From Pleodorina starrii (lineage: Eukaryota > Chlorophyta > Chlorophyceae > Chlamydomonadales > Volvocaceae), in NCBI GenBank assembly GCA_030267565.1, contig BRXU01000005.1, positions 5,833,452 to 5,897,451 of the forward strand: DNA of 64,000 bases, read 5' to 3'. Position numbers and translations under genes: made by a program. Below, one piece after another: positions 40,645-51,900 of the stretch (the stretch's first letter is position 1; each line of letters opens with the position of its first letter). The notes beneath the pieces are model-generated. The model worked only from the letters and a program-made list of their open reading frames with translations, was not told the origin of the DNA and ran no database searches.

Positions 40645-40805
40645 ACGGCGTATGCGAGTGGGCGAACCGCGGCGTGTGCAAGCGGGCGTACCGCAGCGTA
40701 TGCAAGCGGGCGAACCGCAGCGTATGCAAGCGGACGACCGCAGCGTATGCGAGTGGCCGAACCGCCGCATGTGCAAGCGTGCGAACCGCAGCGTATGAGA
40801 GCGGG
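40645..40805. repeat. 24-bp minisatellite in the element leader
   Basis: About six units of roughly 24 bp (GCGTATGCAAGCGGGCGAACC plus CGCA), a variant of the 22-bp unit that resumes at 40903. The two arrays are separated by about 100 bp of unique sequence. Confidence 0.8.
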
Positions 40806-40902
40806 CGAATCGGTGACTGGAGTGACTTTGGTCCGTAGATATGTTCCATTGTACGGAATCCCGCCAAACTCTCAGCCGCCAAACCACCTCGCCATAGCGC
40901 TT

Positions 40903-42262
40903 CTCCAGCGTGTGCAAGCGTATGCAGGCGGGCGAACCGCGCGTAAGCGAGCGGGCGAACCGCAGCGTATGCAGGTGGGCGAACCGCGCGTATGCAGGCG
41001 GGCGAACCGCGCGTATGCGAGCGGGCGAACCGCAGCGTATGCAGGTGGGCGAACCGCGCGTATGCAGGCGTGCGAACCGCGCGTATGCAGGCGGCGAACC
41101 GCGCGTGTGCAGGCGGCGAACCGCGCGGATGCAGGCGGCGAACCGCGCGTATGCAGGCGGCGAACCGCGCGGGTGTAGGCGGCGAACCGCGCGAATGCAG
41201 GCGGCGAACCGCGCGAAAGCAGGCGGCGAACCGCGCGTATGCAGGCGGGCGGGCCGCGCGTGTGCAGGCGGCGAACTGCGCGGGTGTAGGCGGCGAACCG
41301 CGCGAATGCGGGCGGCGAACCGCGCGTATGCAGGCGGCGAACCGGGCGTATGCAGGCGGCGAACCGGGCGTATGCAGGCGGCGAACCGCGCGTATGCAGG
41401 CGGCGAACCGCGCGTATGCAGGCGGCGAACCGCGCGGGTGTAGGCGGCGAGCCGGGCGCATGCAGGCGGCGAACCGCGCGTATGCAGGCGGGCGGGCCGC
41501 GCGTGTGCAGGCGGCGAACCGCGCGTATGCAGGCGGCGAACCGCGCGTATGCCGGCGGCGAGCCGGGCGTAAGCAGGCGGCGAACCGCGCGTATGCAGGT
41601 GGCGAACCGCGCGTGTGCCGGCGGCGAACCGGGCGTAAGCAGGCGGCGAACCGCGCGTATGCAGGCGGCGAACCGCGCGTGTGCAGGCGGCGACCGGGCG
41701 TATGCAGGCGGCGAACCGGGCGTATGCAGGCGGCGAACCGGGCGTATGCAGGCGGCGAACCGCGCGTATGCAGGCGGCGAACCGGGCGTATGCAGGCGGC
41801 GAACCGGGCGTATGCAGGCGGCGAACCGCGCGTATGCAGGCGGCGAACCGCGCGTATGCGGGCGGCGAACCGGGCGTATGCAGGCGGCGAACCGCGCGTA
41901 TGCAGGCGGCGAACCGGGCGTATGCAGGCGGCGAGCCGGGCGCATGCAGGCGGCGAACCGGGCGTATGCAGGCGGCGAACCGGGCGTATGCAGGCGGCGA
42001 ACCGGGCGTATGCAGGCGGCGAACCGCGCGTATGCAGGCGGCGAACCGGGCGTATGCAGGCGGCGAACCGGGCGTATGCAGGCGGCGAACCGGGCGTATG
42101 CAGGCGGCGAACCGGGCGTATGCAGGCGGCGAACCGGGCGTATGCAGGCGGCGAACCGGGCGTATGCAGGCGGCGAACCGCGCGTATGCAGGCGGCGAAC
42201 CGGGCGTATGCAGGCGGCGAACCGGGCGTATGCAGGCGGCGAACCGCGCGTAAGCAGGCGGG
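40903..42262. repeat. 22-bp minisatellite in the element leader
   Basis: About 60 copies of GCGAACCGSGCGTATGCAGGCG-type units (22 bp; longest fixed core GCGTATGCAGGCGGCGAACC). The left third has mixed 22-24 bp units, the right third is very regular. Without stops in several frames it yields long spurious ORFs. It lies 5' of gag, so it may act as an untranslated leader or enhancer of the retroelement. Confidence 0.9.
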
Positions 42263-42943
42263 TAGGCAAGCAGCAAAGCAGACAACAGACAAACAGCCAA
42301 GCAGGCAGCCCCGCGGCCGGCCGGGGACGCCTGGCCCACGGGCCGACCCCAACGCCCCCGCCCACACAGAAATCCCAACCCGCCGGCCTCCTGACCCTGG
42401 CTCGACTGCTGCACTGCGGCCGGCGACCCTTCCTAACGGGCGCACCCCCCCGACCCGCCGCCTCCCGGCCACGGTCGGACCCTCTACGCTAACTGCGCGA
42501 ACACTGAACTCACGTGTTGGTCAGCCATGGCTTCGTCAGGGATTAAGCGGCAGGCTCGGCTTCCGCGTCGCTGCGGTGGTAGCAGGCTCTTGGGCGAAGA
42601 AGGCGGCGACAAGCTTGAAAGCGCGGATTAGGCGGAGGTCTTGACAGCGTTTGAAGCCGGTAGCAGCGTCCGACTCCTGGCAGCCGGGCAAGTCGGTCTT
42701 GTTCTTGACGATGGCCAGCGGTGGGTGTTGACTCCGCGGAAACCAGGGCGCCAGGTGAACTATGCAGACGAAAGCAGAATCTCTAATATGTTGGAGATGC
42801 CCAAGCTTACGGCCAGCTTACTGCCCAGTCGCGGGCAGCCGTCTGATGTTCGAACTAGCGTCCTACGCGAAGACCCTCGGTCCCACTGCCGAAAGAGTGC
42901 GCGAACAGAGATAATTTAGCCTGACCGGCTGCGCAAGGGACCC
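42263..42943. other. Unique sequence between minisatellite and satellite 2
   Basis: About 680 bp. A plus-strand frame at 42641-42919 has fairly normal composition (VRLLAAGQVGLVLDDGQRW) but begins with TTG and has no recognised domain. This could contain the 5' terminus of the DIRS-like element; no terminal repeat was recognised. Confidence 0.4.
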
Positions 42944-45900
42944 GGTGCCCGGTGCCCGGCTGCCCGGTGCCCGGTGCCCGGTGGCCGGCTGCCCGGTGCC
43001 CGGTGCCCGGTGCCCGGTGGCCGGTGGCCGGTGCCCGGTGCCCGGTGCCCGGTGCCCGGTGCCCGGTGCCCGGTGCCCGGTGCCCGGTGCCCGGTGCCCG
43101 GTGCCCGGTGCCCGGTGCCCGGTGCCCGGTGCCCGGTGCCCGGTGCCCGGTGCCCGGTGCCCGGTGCCCGGTGCCCGGTGCCCGGTGCCCGGTGCCCGGT
43201 GCCCGGTGCCCGGTGCCCGGTGCCCGGTGCCCGGTGCCCGGTGCCCGGTGCCCGGTGCCCGGTGCCCGGTGCCCGGTGCCCGGTGCCCGGTGCCCGGTGC
43301 CCGGTGCCCGGTGCCCGGTGCCCGGTGCCCGGTGCCCGGTGCCCGGTGCCCGGTGCCCGGTGCCCGGTGCCCGGTGCCCGGTGCCCGGTGCCCGGCTGCC
43401 CGGTGCCCGGTGCCCGGTGCCCGGTGCCCGGTGCCCGGTGCCCGGTGCCCGGTGCCCGGTGCCCGGTGCCCGGTGCCCGGTGCCCGGTGCCCGGTGCCCG
43501 GTGCCCGGTGCCCGGTGCCCGGTGCCCGGTGCCCGGTGCCCGGTGCCCGGTGCCCGGTGCCCGGTGCCCGGTGCCCGGTGCCCGGTGCCCGGTGCCCGGT
43601 GCCCGGTGCCCGGTGCCCGGTGCCCGGTGCCCGGTGCCCGGTGCCCGGTGCCCGGCTGCCCGGTGCCCGGTGCCCGGTGGCCGGCTGCCCGGTGCCCGGT
43701 GCCCGGTGGCCGGTGGCCGGTGGCCGGTGGCCGGTGCCCGGTGCCCGGTGCCCGGTGCCCGGTGCCCGGTGCCCGGTGCCCGGTGCCCGGTGCCCGGTGC
43801 CCGGTGCCCGGTGCCCGGTGCCCGGTGCCCGGTGCCCGGTGCCCGGTGCCCGGTGCCCGGTGCCCGGTGCCCGGTGCCCGGTGCCCGGTGCCCGGTGCCC
43901 GGTGCCCGGTGCCCGGTGCCCGGTGCCCGGTGCCCGGTGCCCGGTGCCCGGTGCCCGGTGCCCGGTGCCCGGTGCCCGGTGCCCGGTGCCCGGTGCCCGG
44001 TGCCCGGTGCCCGGTGCCCGGTGCCCGGTGCCCGGTGCCCGGTGCCCGGTGCCCGGTGCCCGGTGCCCGGTGCCCGGTGCCCGGTGCCCGGTGCCCGGTG
44101 CCCGGTGCCCGGTGCCCGGTGCCCGGTGCCCGGTGCCCGGTGGCCGGTGCCCGGTGCCCGGTGCCCGGTGCCCGGTGCCCGGTGCCCGGTGGCCGGTGCC
44201 CGGTGGCCGGTGCCCGGTGGCCGGTGGCCGGTGGCCGGTGGCCGGTGGCCGGTGCCCGGTGCCCGGTGCCCGGTGCCCGGTGCCCGGTGCCCGGTGCCCG
44301 GTGCCCGGCTGCCCGGTGCCCGGTGCCCGGTGCCCGGTGCCCGGCTGCCCGGTGCCCGGTGCCCGGTGCCCGGTGCCCGGTGCCCGGTGCCCGGTGCCCG
44401 GTGCCCGGTGCCCGGTGCCCGGTGCCCGGTGCCCGGTGCCCGGTGCCCGGTGCCCGGTGCCCGGTGCCCGGTGCCCGGTGCCCGGTGCCCGGTGCCCGGT
44501 GCCCGGTGCCCGGTGCCCGGTGCCCGGTGCCCGGTGCCCGGTGCCCGGTGCCCGGTGCCCGGTGCCCGGTGCCCGGTGCCCGGTGCCCGGTGCCCGGTGC
44601 CCGGTGCCCGGTGCCCGGTGCCCGGTGCCCGGTGCCCGGTGCCCGGTGCCCGGTGCCCGGTGCCCGGTGCCCGGTGCCCGGTGCCCGGTGCCCGGTGCCC
44701 GGTGCCCGGTGCCCGGTGCCCGGTGCCCGGTGCCCGGTGCCCGGTGCCCGGTGCCCGGTGCCCGGTGCCCGGTGCCCGGTGCCCGGTGCCCGGTGCCCGG
44801 TGCCCGGTGCCCGGTGCCCGGTGCCCGGTGCCCGGTGCCCGGTGCCCGGTGCCCGGTGCCCGGTGCCCGGTGCCCGGTGCCCGGTGCCCGGTGCCCGGCT
44901 GCCCGGTGCCCGGTGCCCGGTGCCCGGTGCCCGGTGCCCGGCTGCCCGGTGCCCGGTGCCCGGCTGCCCGGTGCCCGCTGCCCGGTGCCCGGTGCCCGGT
45001 GCCCGGTGCCCGGTGCCCGGTGCCCGGTGCCCGGTGCCCGGTGCCCGGTGCCCGGTGCCCGGTGCCCGGTGCCCGGTGCCCGGCTGCCCGGTGCCCGGTG
45101 CCCGGTGCCCGGTGCCCGGCTGCCCGGTGCCCGGTGCCCGGTGCCCGGTGCCCGGTGCCCGGTGCCCGGTGCCCGGTGCCCGGTGCCCGGTGCCCGGTGC
45201 CCGGTGCCCGGTGCCCGGTGCCCGGTGCCCGGTGCCCGGTGCCCGGTGCCCGGTGCCCGGTGCCCGGTGCCCGGTGCCCGGTGCCCGGTGCCCGGTGCCC
45301 GGTGCCCGGTGCCCGGTGCCCGGTGCCCGGTGCCCGGTGCCCGGTGCCCGGTGCCCGGTGCCCGGTGCCCGGTGCCCGGTGCCCGGTGCCCGGTGCCCGG
45401 TGCCCGGTGCCCGGTGCCCGGTGCCCGGTGCCCGGTGCCCGGTGCCCGGTGCCCGGTGCCCGGTGCCCGGTGCCCGGTGCCCGGTGCCCGGTGCCCGGTG
45501 CCCGGTGCCCGGTGCCCGGTGCCCGGTGCCCGGTGCCCGGTGCCCGGTGCCCGGTGCCCGGTGCCCGGTGCCCGGTGCCCGGTGACCGGTGCCCGGTGCC
45601 CGGTGCCCGGTGCCCGGTGCCCGGTGCCCGGTGCCCGGTGCCCGGTGCCCGGTGCCCGGTGCCCGGTGCCCGGTGCCCGGTGCCCGGTGCCCGGTGCCCG
45701 GTGCCCGGTGCCCGGTGCCCGGTGCCCGGTGCCCGGTGCCCGGTGCCCGGTGCCCGGTGCCCGGTGCCCGGTGCCCGGTGCCCGGTGACCGGTGCCCGGT
45801 GCCCGGTGCCCGGTGCCCGGTGCCCGGTGCCCGGTGCCCGGTGCCCGGTGCCCGGTGCCCGGTGCCCGGTGCCCGGTGCCCGGTGCCCGGTGCCCGGTGC

Positions 45901-48900
45901 CCGGTGCCCGGTGCCCGGTGCCCGGTGCCCGGTGCCCGGTGCCCGGTGCCCGGTGCCCGGTGCCCGGTGCCCGGTGCCCGGAGCCCGGAGCCCGGTGCCC
46001 GGTGCCAGGTGCCCGGTGCCCGGTGCCCGGTGCCCGGTGCCCGGTGCCCGGTGCCCGGTGCCCGGTGCCCGGTGCCCGGTGCCCGGTGCCCGGTGCCCGG
46101 TGCCCGGTGCCCGGTGCCCGGTGCCCGGTGCCCGGTGCCCGGTGCCCGGTGCCCGGTGCCCGGTGCCCGGTGCCCGGTGCCCGGTGCCCGGTGCCCGGTG
46201 CCCGGTGCCCGGTGCCCGGTGCCCGGTGCCCGGTGCCCGGTGCCCGGTGCCCGGTGCCCGGTGCCCGGTGCCCGGTGCCCGGCTGCCCGGTGCCCGGTGC
46301 CCGGTGCCCGGTGCCCGGCTGCCCGGCTGCCCGGTGCCCGGTGCCCGGTGCCCGGTGCCCGGTGCCCGGTGCCCGGTGCCCGGTGCCCGGTGCCCGGTGC
46401 CCGGTGCCCGGTGCCCGGTGCCCGGTGCCCGGTGCCCGGTGCCCGGTGCCCGGTGCCCGGTGGCCGGTGCCCGGTGGCCGGTGCCCGGTGCCCGGTGCCC
46501 GGTGCCCGGTGCCCGGTGCCCGGCTGCCCGGTGCCCGGTGCCCGGTGGCCGGCTGCCCGGTGCCCGGTGCCCGGTGCCCGGTGGCCGGTGGCCGGTGCCC
46601 GGTGCCCGGTGCCCGGTGCCCGGTGCCCGGTGCCCGGTGCCCGGTGCCCGGTGCCCGGTGCCCGGTGCCCGGTGCCCGGTGCCCGGTGCCCGGTGCCCGG
46701 TGCCCGGTGCCCGGTGCCCGGTGCCCGGTGCCCGGTGCCCGGTGCCCGGTGCCCGGTGCCCGGTGCCCGGTGCCCGGTGCCCGGTGCCCGGTGCCCGGTG
46801 CCCGGTGCCCGGTGCCCGGTGCCCGGTGCCCGGTGCCCGGTGCCCGGTGCCCGGTGCCCGGTGCCCGGTGCCCGGTGCCCGGTGCCCGGTGCCCGGTGCC
46901 CGGTGGCCGGTGCCCGGTGGCCGGTGCCCGGTGGCCGGTGGCCGGTGGCCGGTGGCCGGTGGCCGGTGGCCGGTGGCCGGTGGCCGGTGGCCGGTGGCCG
47001 GTGGCCGGTGGCCGGTGGCCGGTGGCCGGTGGCCGGTGGCCGGTGGCCGGTGCCCGGTGCCCGGTGCCCGGTGCCCGGTGCCCGGCTGCCCGGTGCCCGG
47101 TGCCCGGTGCCCGGTGCCCGGCTGCCCGGTGCCCGGTGCCCGGTGCCCGGTGCCCGGTGCCCGGTGCCCGGTGCCCGGTGCCCGGTGCCCGGTGCCCGGT
47201 GCCCGGTGCCCGGTGCCCGGTGCCCGGTGCCCGGTGCCCGGTGCCCGGTGCCCGGTGCCCGGTGCCCGGTGCCCGGTGGCCGGTGCCCGGTGCCCGGTGC
47301 CCGGTGCCCGGTGCCCGGTGCCCGGTGCCCGGTGCCCGGTGCCCGGTGCCCGGTGCCCGGTGCCCGGTGCCCGGTGCCCGGTGCCCGGTGCCCGGTGCCC
47401 GGTGCCCGGTGCCCGGTGCCCGGTGCCCGGTGCCCGGTGCCCGGTGCCCGGTGCCCGGTGCCCGGTGCCCGGTGCCCGGTGCCCGGTGCCCGGTGCCCGG
47501 TGCCCGGTGCCCGGTGCCCGGTGCCCGGTGCCCGGCTGCCCGGTGCCCGGTGCCCGGTGGCCGGCTGCCCGGTGCCCGGTGCCCGGTGCCCGGTGGCCGG
47601 TGGCCGGTGGCCGGTGCCCGGTGCCCGGTGCCCGGTGCCCGGTGCCCGGTGCCCGGTGCCCGGTGCCCGGTGCCCGGTGCCCGGTGCCCGGTGCCCGGTG
47701 CCCGGTGCCCGGTGCCCGGTGCCCGGTGCCCGGTGCCCGGTGCCCGGTGCCCGGTGCCCGGTGCCCGGTGCCCGGTGCCCGGTGCCCGGTGCCCGGTGCC
47801 CGGTGCCCGGTGCCCGGTGCCCGGTGCCCGGTGCCCGGTGCCCGGTGCCCGGTGCCCGGTGCCCGGTGCCCGGTGCCCGGTGCCCGGTGCCCGGTGCCCG
47901 GTGGCCGGTGCCCGGTGGCCGGTGCCCGGTGGCCGGTGGCCGGTGGCCGGTGGCCGGTGGCCGGTGGCCGGTGGCCGGTGGCCGGTGGCCGGTGGCCGGT
48001 GGCCGGTGGCCGGTGGCCGGTGCCCGGTGCCCGGTGCCCGGTGCCCGGTGCCCGGTGCCCGGCTGCCCGGTGCCCGGTGCCCGGTGCCCGGTGCCCGGCT
48101 GCCCGGTGCCCGGTGCCCGGTGCCCGGTGGCCGGTGCCCGGTGCCCGGTGCCCGGTGCCCGGTGCCCGGTGCCCGGTGCCCGGTGCCCGGTGCCCGGTGC
48201 CCGGTGCCCGGTGCCCGGTGCCCGGTGGCCGGTGCCCGGTGCCCGGTGCCCGGTGCCCGGTGCCCGGTGCCCGGTGCCCGGTGCCCGGTGCCCGGTGCCC
48301 GGTGGCCGGTGCCCGGTGCCCGGTGCCCCGTGCCCGGCTGCCCGGTGCCCGGTGGCCGGTGCCCGGTGGCCGGTGCCCGGTGGCCGGTGGCCAGTGGCCG
48401 GTGGCCGGTGGCCGGTGCCCGGTGCCCGGTGCCCGGTGCCCGGTGCCCGGTGCCCGGTGCCCGGTGCCCGGTGCCCGGTGCCCGGTGCCCGGTGCCCGGT
48501 GCCCGGTGCCCGGTGCCGGCTGGCCGGTGCCCGGTGCCCGGTGCCCGGTGCCCGGCTGCCCGGTGCCCGGTGCCCGGTGCCCGGTGCCCGGTGCCCGGTG
48601 CCCGGTGCCCGGTGCCCGGTGCCCGGTGCCCGGTGCCCGGTGCCCGGTGCCCGGTGCCCGGTGCCCGGTGCCCGGTGCCCGGTGCCCGGTGCCCGGTGCC
48701 CGGTGCCCGGTGCCCGGTGCCCGGTGCCCGGTGCCCGGTGCCCGGTGCCCGGTGCCCGGTGCCCGGTGCCCGGTGCCCGGTGCCCGGTGCCCGGTGCCCG
48801 GTGCCCGGTGCCCGGTGCCCGGTGCCCGGTGCCCTGTGCCCGGTGCCCGGTGCCCGGTGCCCGGTGCCCGGTGCCCGGTGCCCGGTGCCCGGTGCCCGGT

Positions 48901-51900
48901 GCCCGGTGCCCGGTGCCCGGTGCCCGGTGCCCGGTGCCCGGTGCCCGGTGCCCGGTGCCCGGTGCCCGGTGCCCGGTGCCCGGTGCCCGGTGCCCGGTGC
49001 CCGGTGCCCGGTGCCCGGTGCCCGGTGCCCGGTGCCCGGTGCCCGGTGCCCGGTGCCCGGTGCCCGGTGCCCGGTGCCCGGTGCCCGGTGCCCTGTGCCC
49101 GGTGCCCTGTGCCCGGTGCCCGGTGCCCGGCTGCCCGGTGCCCGGTGCCCGGTGCCCGGCTGCCCGGTGCCCGGTGCCCGGTGCCCGGTGCCCGGTGCCC
49201 GGTGCCCGGTGCCCGGTGCCCGGTGCCCGGTGCCCGGTGCCCGGTGCCCGGTGCCCGGTGCCCGGTGCCCGGTGCCCGGTGCCCGGTGCCCGGTGCCCGG
49301 TGCCCGGTGCCCGGTGCCCGGTGCCCGGTGCCCGGTGCCCGGTGCCCGGTGCCCGGTGCCCGGTGCCCGGTGCCCGGTGCCCGGTGCCCGGTGCCCGGTG
49401 CCCGGTGCCCGGTGCCCGGTGCCCGGTGCCCGGTGCCCGGTGCCCGGTGCCCGGTGCCCGGTGCCCGGTGCCCGGTGCCCGGTGCCCGGTGCCCGGTGCC
49501 CGGTGCCCGGTGCCCGGTGCCCGGTGCCCGGTGCCCGGTGCCCGGTGCCCGGTGCCCGGTGCCCGGTGCCCGGTGCCCGGTGCCCGGTGCCCGGTGCCCG
49601 GTGCCCGGTGCCCGGTGCCCGGTGCCCGGTGCCCGGTGCCCGGTGCCCGGTGCCCGGTGCCCGGTGCCCGGTGCCCGGTGCCCGGTGCCCGGTGCCCGGT
49701 GCCCGGTGCCCGGTGCCCGGTGCCCGGTGCCCGGTGCCCGGTGCCCGGTGCCCGGTGCCCGGTGCCCGGTGCCCGGTGCCCGGTGCCCGGTGCCCGGTGC
49801 CCGGTGCCCGGTGCCCGGTGCCCGGTGCCCGGTGCCCGGTGCCCGGTGCCCGGTGCCCGGTGCCCGGTGCCCGGTGCCCGGTGCCCGGTGCCCGGTGCCC
49901 GGTGCCCGGTGCCCGGTGCCCGGTGCCCGGTGCCCGGTGCCCGGTGCCCGGTGCCCGGTGCCCGGTGCCCGGTGCCCGGTGCCCGGTGCCCGGTGCCCGG
50001 TGCCCGGTGCCCGGTGCCCGGTGCCCGGTGCCCGGTGCCCGGTGCCCGGTGCCCGGTGCCCGGTGCCCGGTGCCCGGTGCCCGGTGCCCGGTGCCCGGTG
50101 CCCGGTGCCCGGTGCCCGGTGCGCGGTGCCCGGTGCCCGGTGCCGGGTGCCCGGTGCCCGGTGCCCGGTGCCCGGTGCCCGGTGCCCGGTGCCCGGTGCC
50201 CGGTGCCCGGTGCCCGGTGCCCGGTGCCCGGTGCCCGGTGCCCGGTGCCCGGTGCCCGGTGCCCGGTGCCCGGTGCCCGGTGCCCGGTGCCCGGTGCCCG
50301 GTGCCCGGTGCCCGGTGCCCGGTGCCCGGTGCCCGGTGCCCGGTGCCCGGTGCCCGGTGCCCGGTGCCCGGTGCCCGGTGCCCGGTGCCCGGTGCCCGGT
50401 GCCCGGTGCCCGGTGCCCGGTGCCCGGTGCCCGGTGCCCGGTGCCCGGTGCCCGGTGCCCGGTGCCCGGTGCCCGGTGCCCGGTGCCCGGTGCCCGGTGC
50501 CCGGTGCCCGGTGCCCGGTGCCCGGTGCCCGGTGCCCGGTGCCCGGTGCCCGGTGCCCGGTGCCCGGTGCCCGGTGCCCGGTGCCCGGTGCCCGGTGCCC
50601 GGTGCCCGGTGCCCGGTGCCCGGTGCCCGGTGCCCGGTGCCCGGTGCCCGGTGCCCGGTGCCCGGTGCCCGGTGCCCGGTGCCCGGTGCCCGGTGCCCGG
50701 TGCCCGGTGCCCGGTGCCCGGTGCCCGGTGCCCGGTGCCCGGTGGCCGGTGCCCGGTGCCCGGTGCCCGGTGCCCGGTGCCCGGTGCCCGGTGCCCGGTG
50801 CCCGGTGCCCGGTGCCCGGTGCCCGGTGCCCGGTGCCCGGTGCCCGGTGCCCGGTGCCCGGTGCCCGGTGGCCGGTGGCCGGTGGCCGGTGGCCGGTGCC
50901 CGGTGGCCGGTGGCCGGTGGCCGGTGCCCGGTGGCCGGTGCCCGGTGGCCGGTGCCCGGTGCCCGGTGCCCGGTGCCCGGTGCCCGGTGCCCGGTGCCCG
51001 GTGCCCGGTGCCCGGTGCCCGGTGCCCGGTGCCCGGTGCCCGGTGCCCGGTGCCCGGTGCCCGGTGCCCGGTGCCCGGTGCCCGGTGCCCGGTGCCCGGT
51101 GCCCGGTGCCCGGTGCCCGGTGCCCGGTGCCCGGTGCCCGGTGCCCGGTGCCCGGTGCCCGGTGCCCGGTGCCCGGTGCCCGGTGCCCGGTGCCCGGTGC
51201 CCGGTGCCCGGTGCCCGGTGCCCGGTGCCCGGTGCCCGGTGCCCGGTGCCCGGTGCCCGGTGCCCGGTGCCCGGTGCCCGGTGCCCGGTGCCCGGTGCCC
51301 GGTGCCCGGTGCCCGGTGCCCGGTGCCCGGTGCCCGGTGCCCGGTGCCCGGTGCCCGGTGCCCGGTGCGCGGGGCCCGGTGCCCGGTGCCCGGTGCCCGG
51401 TGCCCGGTGCCCGCTGCCCGGTGCCCGGTGCCCGGTGCCCGGTGCCCGGTGCCCGGTGCCCGGTGCCCGGTGCCCGGTGCCCGGTGCCCGGTGCCCGGTG
51501 CCCGGTGCCCGGTGCCCGGTGCCCGGTGCCCGGTGCCCGGTGCCCGGTGCCCGGTGCCCGGTGCCCGGTGCCCGGTGCCCGGTGCCCGGTGCCCGGTGCC
51601 CGGTGCCCGGTGCCCGGTGCCCGGTGCCCGGTGCCCGGTGCCCGGTGCCCGGTGCCCGGTGCCCGGTGCCCGGTGCCCGGTGCCCGGTGCCCGGTGCCCG
51701 GTGCCCGGTGCCCGGTGCCCGGTGCCCGGTGCCCGGTGCCCGGTGCCCGGTGCCCGGTGCCCGGTGCCCGGTGCCCGGTGCCCGGTGCCCGGTGCCCGGT
51801 GCCCGGTGCCCGGTGCCCGGTGCCCGGTGCCCGGTGCCCGGTGCCCGGTGCCCGGTGCCCGGTGCCCGGTGCCCGGTGCCCGGTGCCCGGTGCCCGGTGC

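Larger units (their letters stand above)
35370..42943 (-). mobile_element. DIRS-like retroelement, 3' portion (tyrosine recombinase) not found
   Basis: Segment between the two heptamer arrays carrying, in 5'-3' order on the minus strand, a minisatellite-rich leader, gag (40439-38337) and RT-RNase H (38078-35712). DIRS-type elements encode a tyrosine recombinase after or overlapping RT-RH, but here only about 340 bp separate the pol stop from the satellite and no recombinase motif is visible. The outer limits are the array edges, not proven termini; inverted or split direct repeats typical of DIRS/PAT elements were not found. Most likely an insertion into the satellite that was later truncated or overrun by it. 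Confidence 0.65.

Noticed and set aside
40992..42644. Arg/Ala-rich protein from the 22-bp repeat
   Set aside because: The period of 22 is open in several frames on both strands; no unique domain.
42641..42919. Plus-strand 92-codon ORF beside satellite 2
   Set aside because: Starts at TTG, no family recognised, no supporting context.
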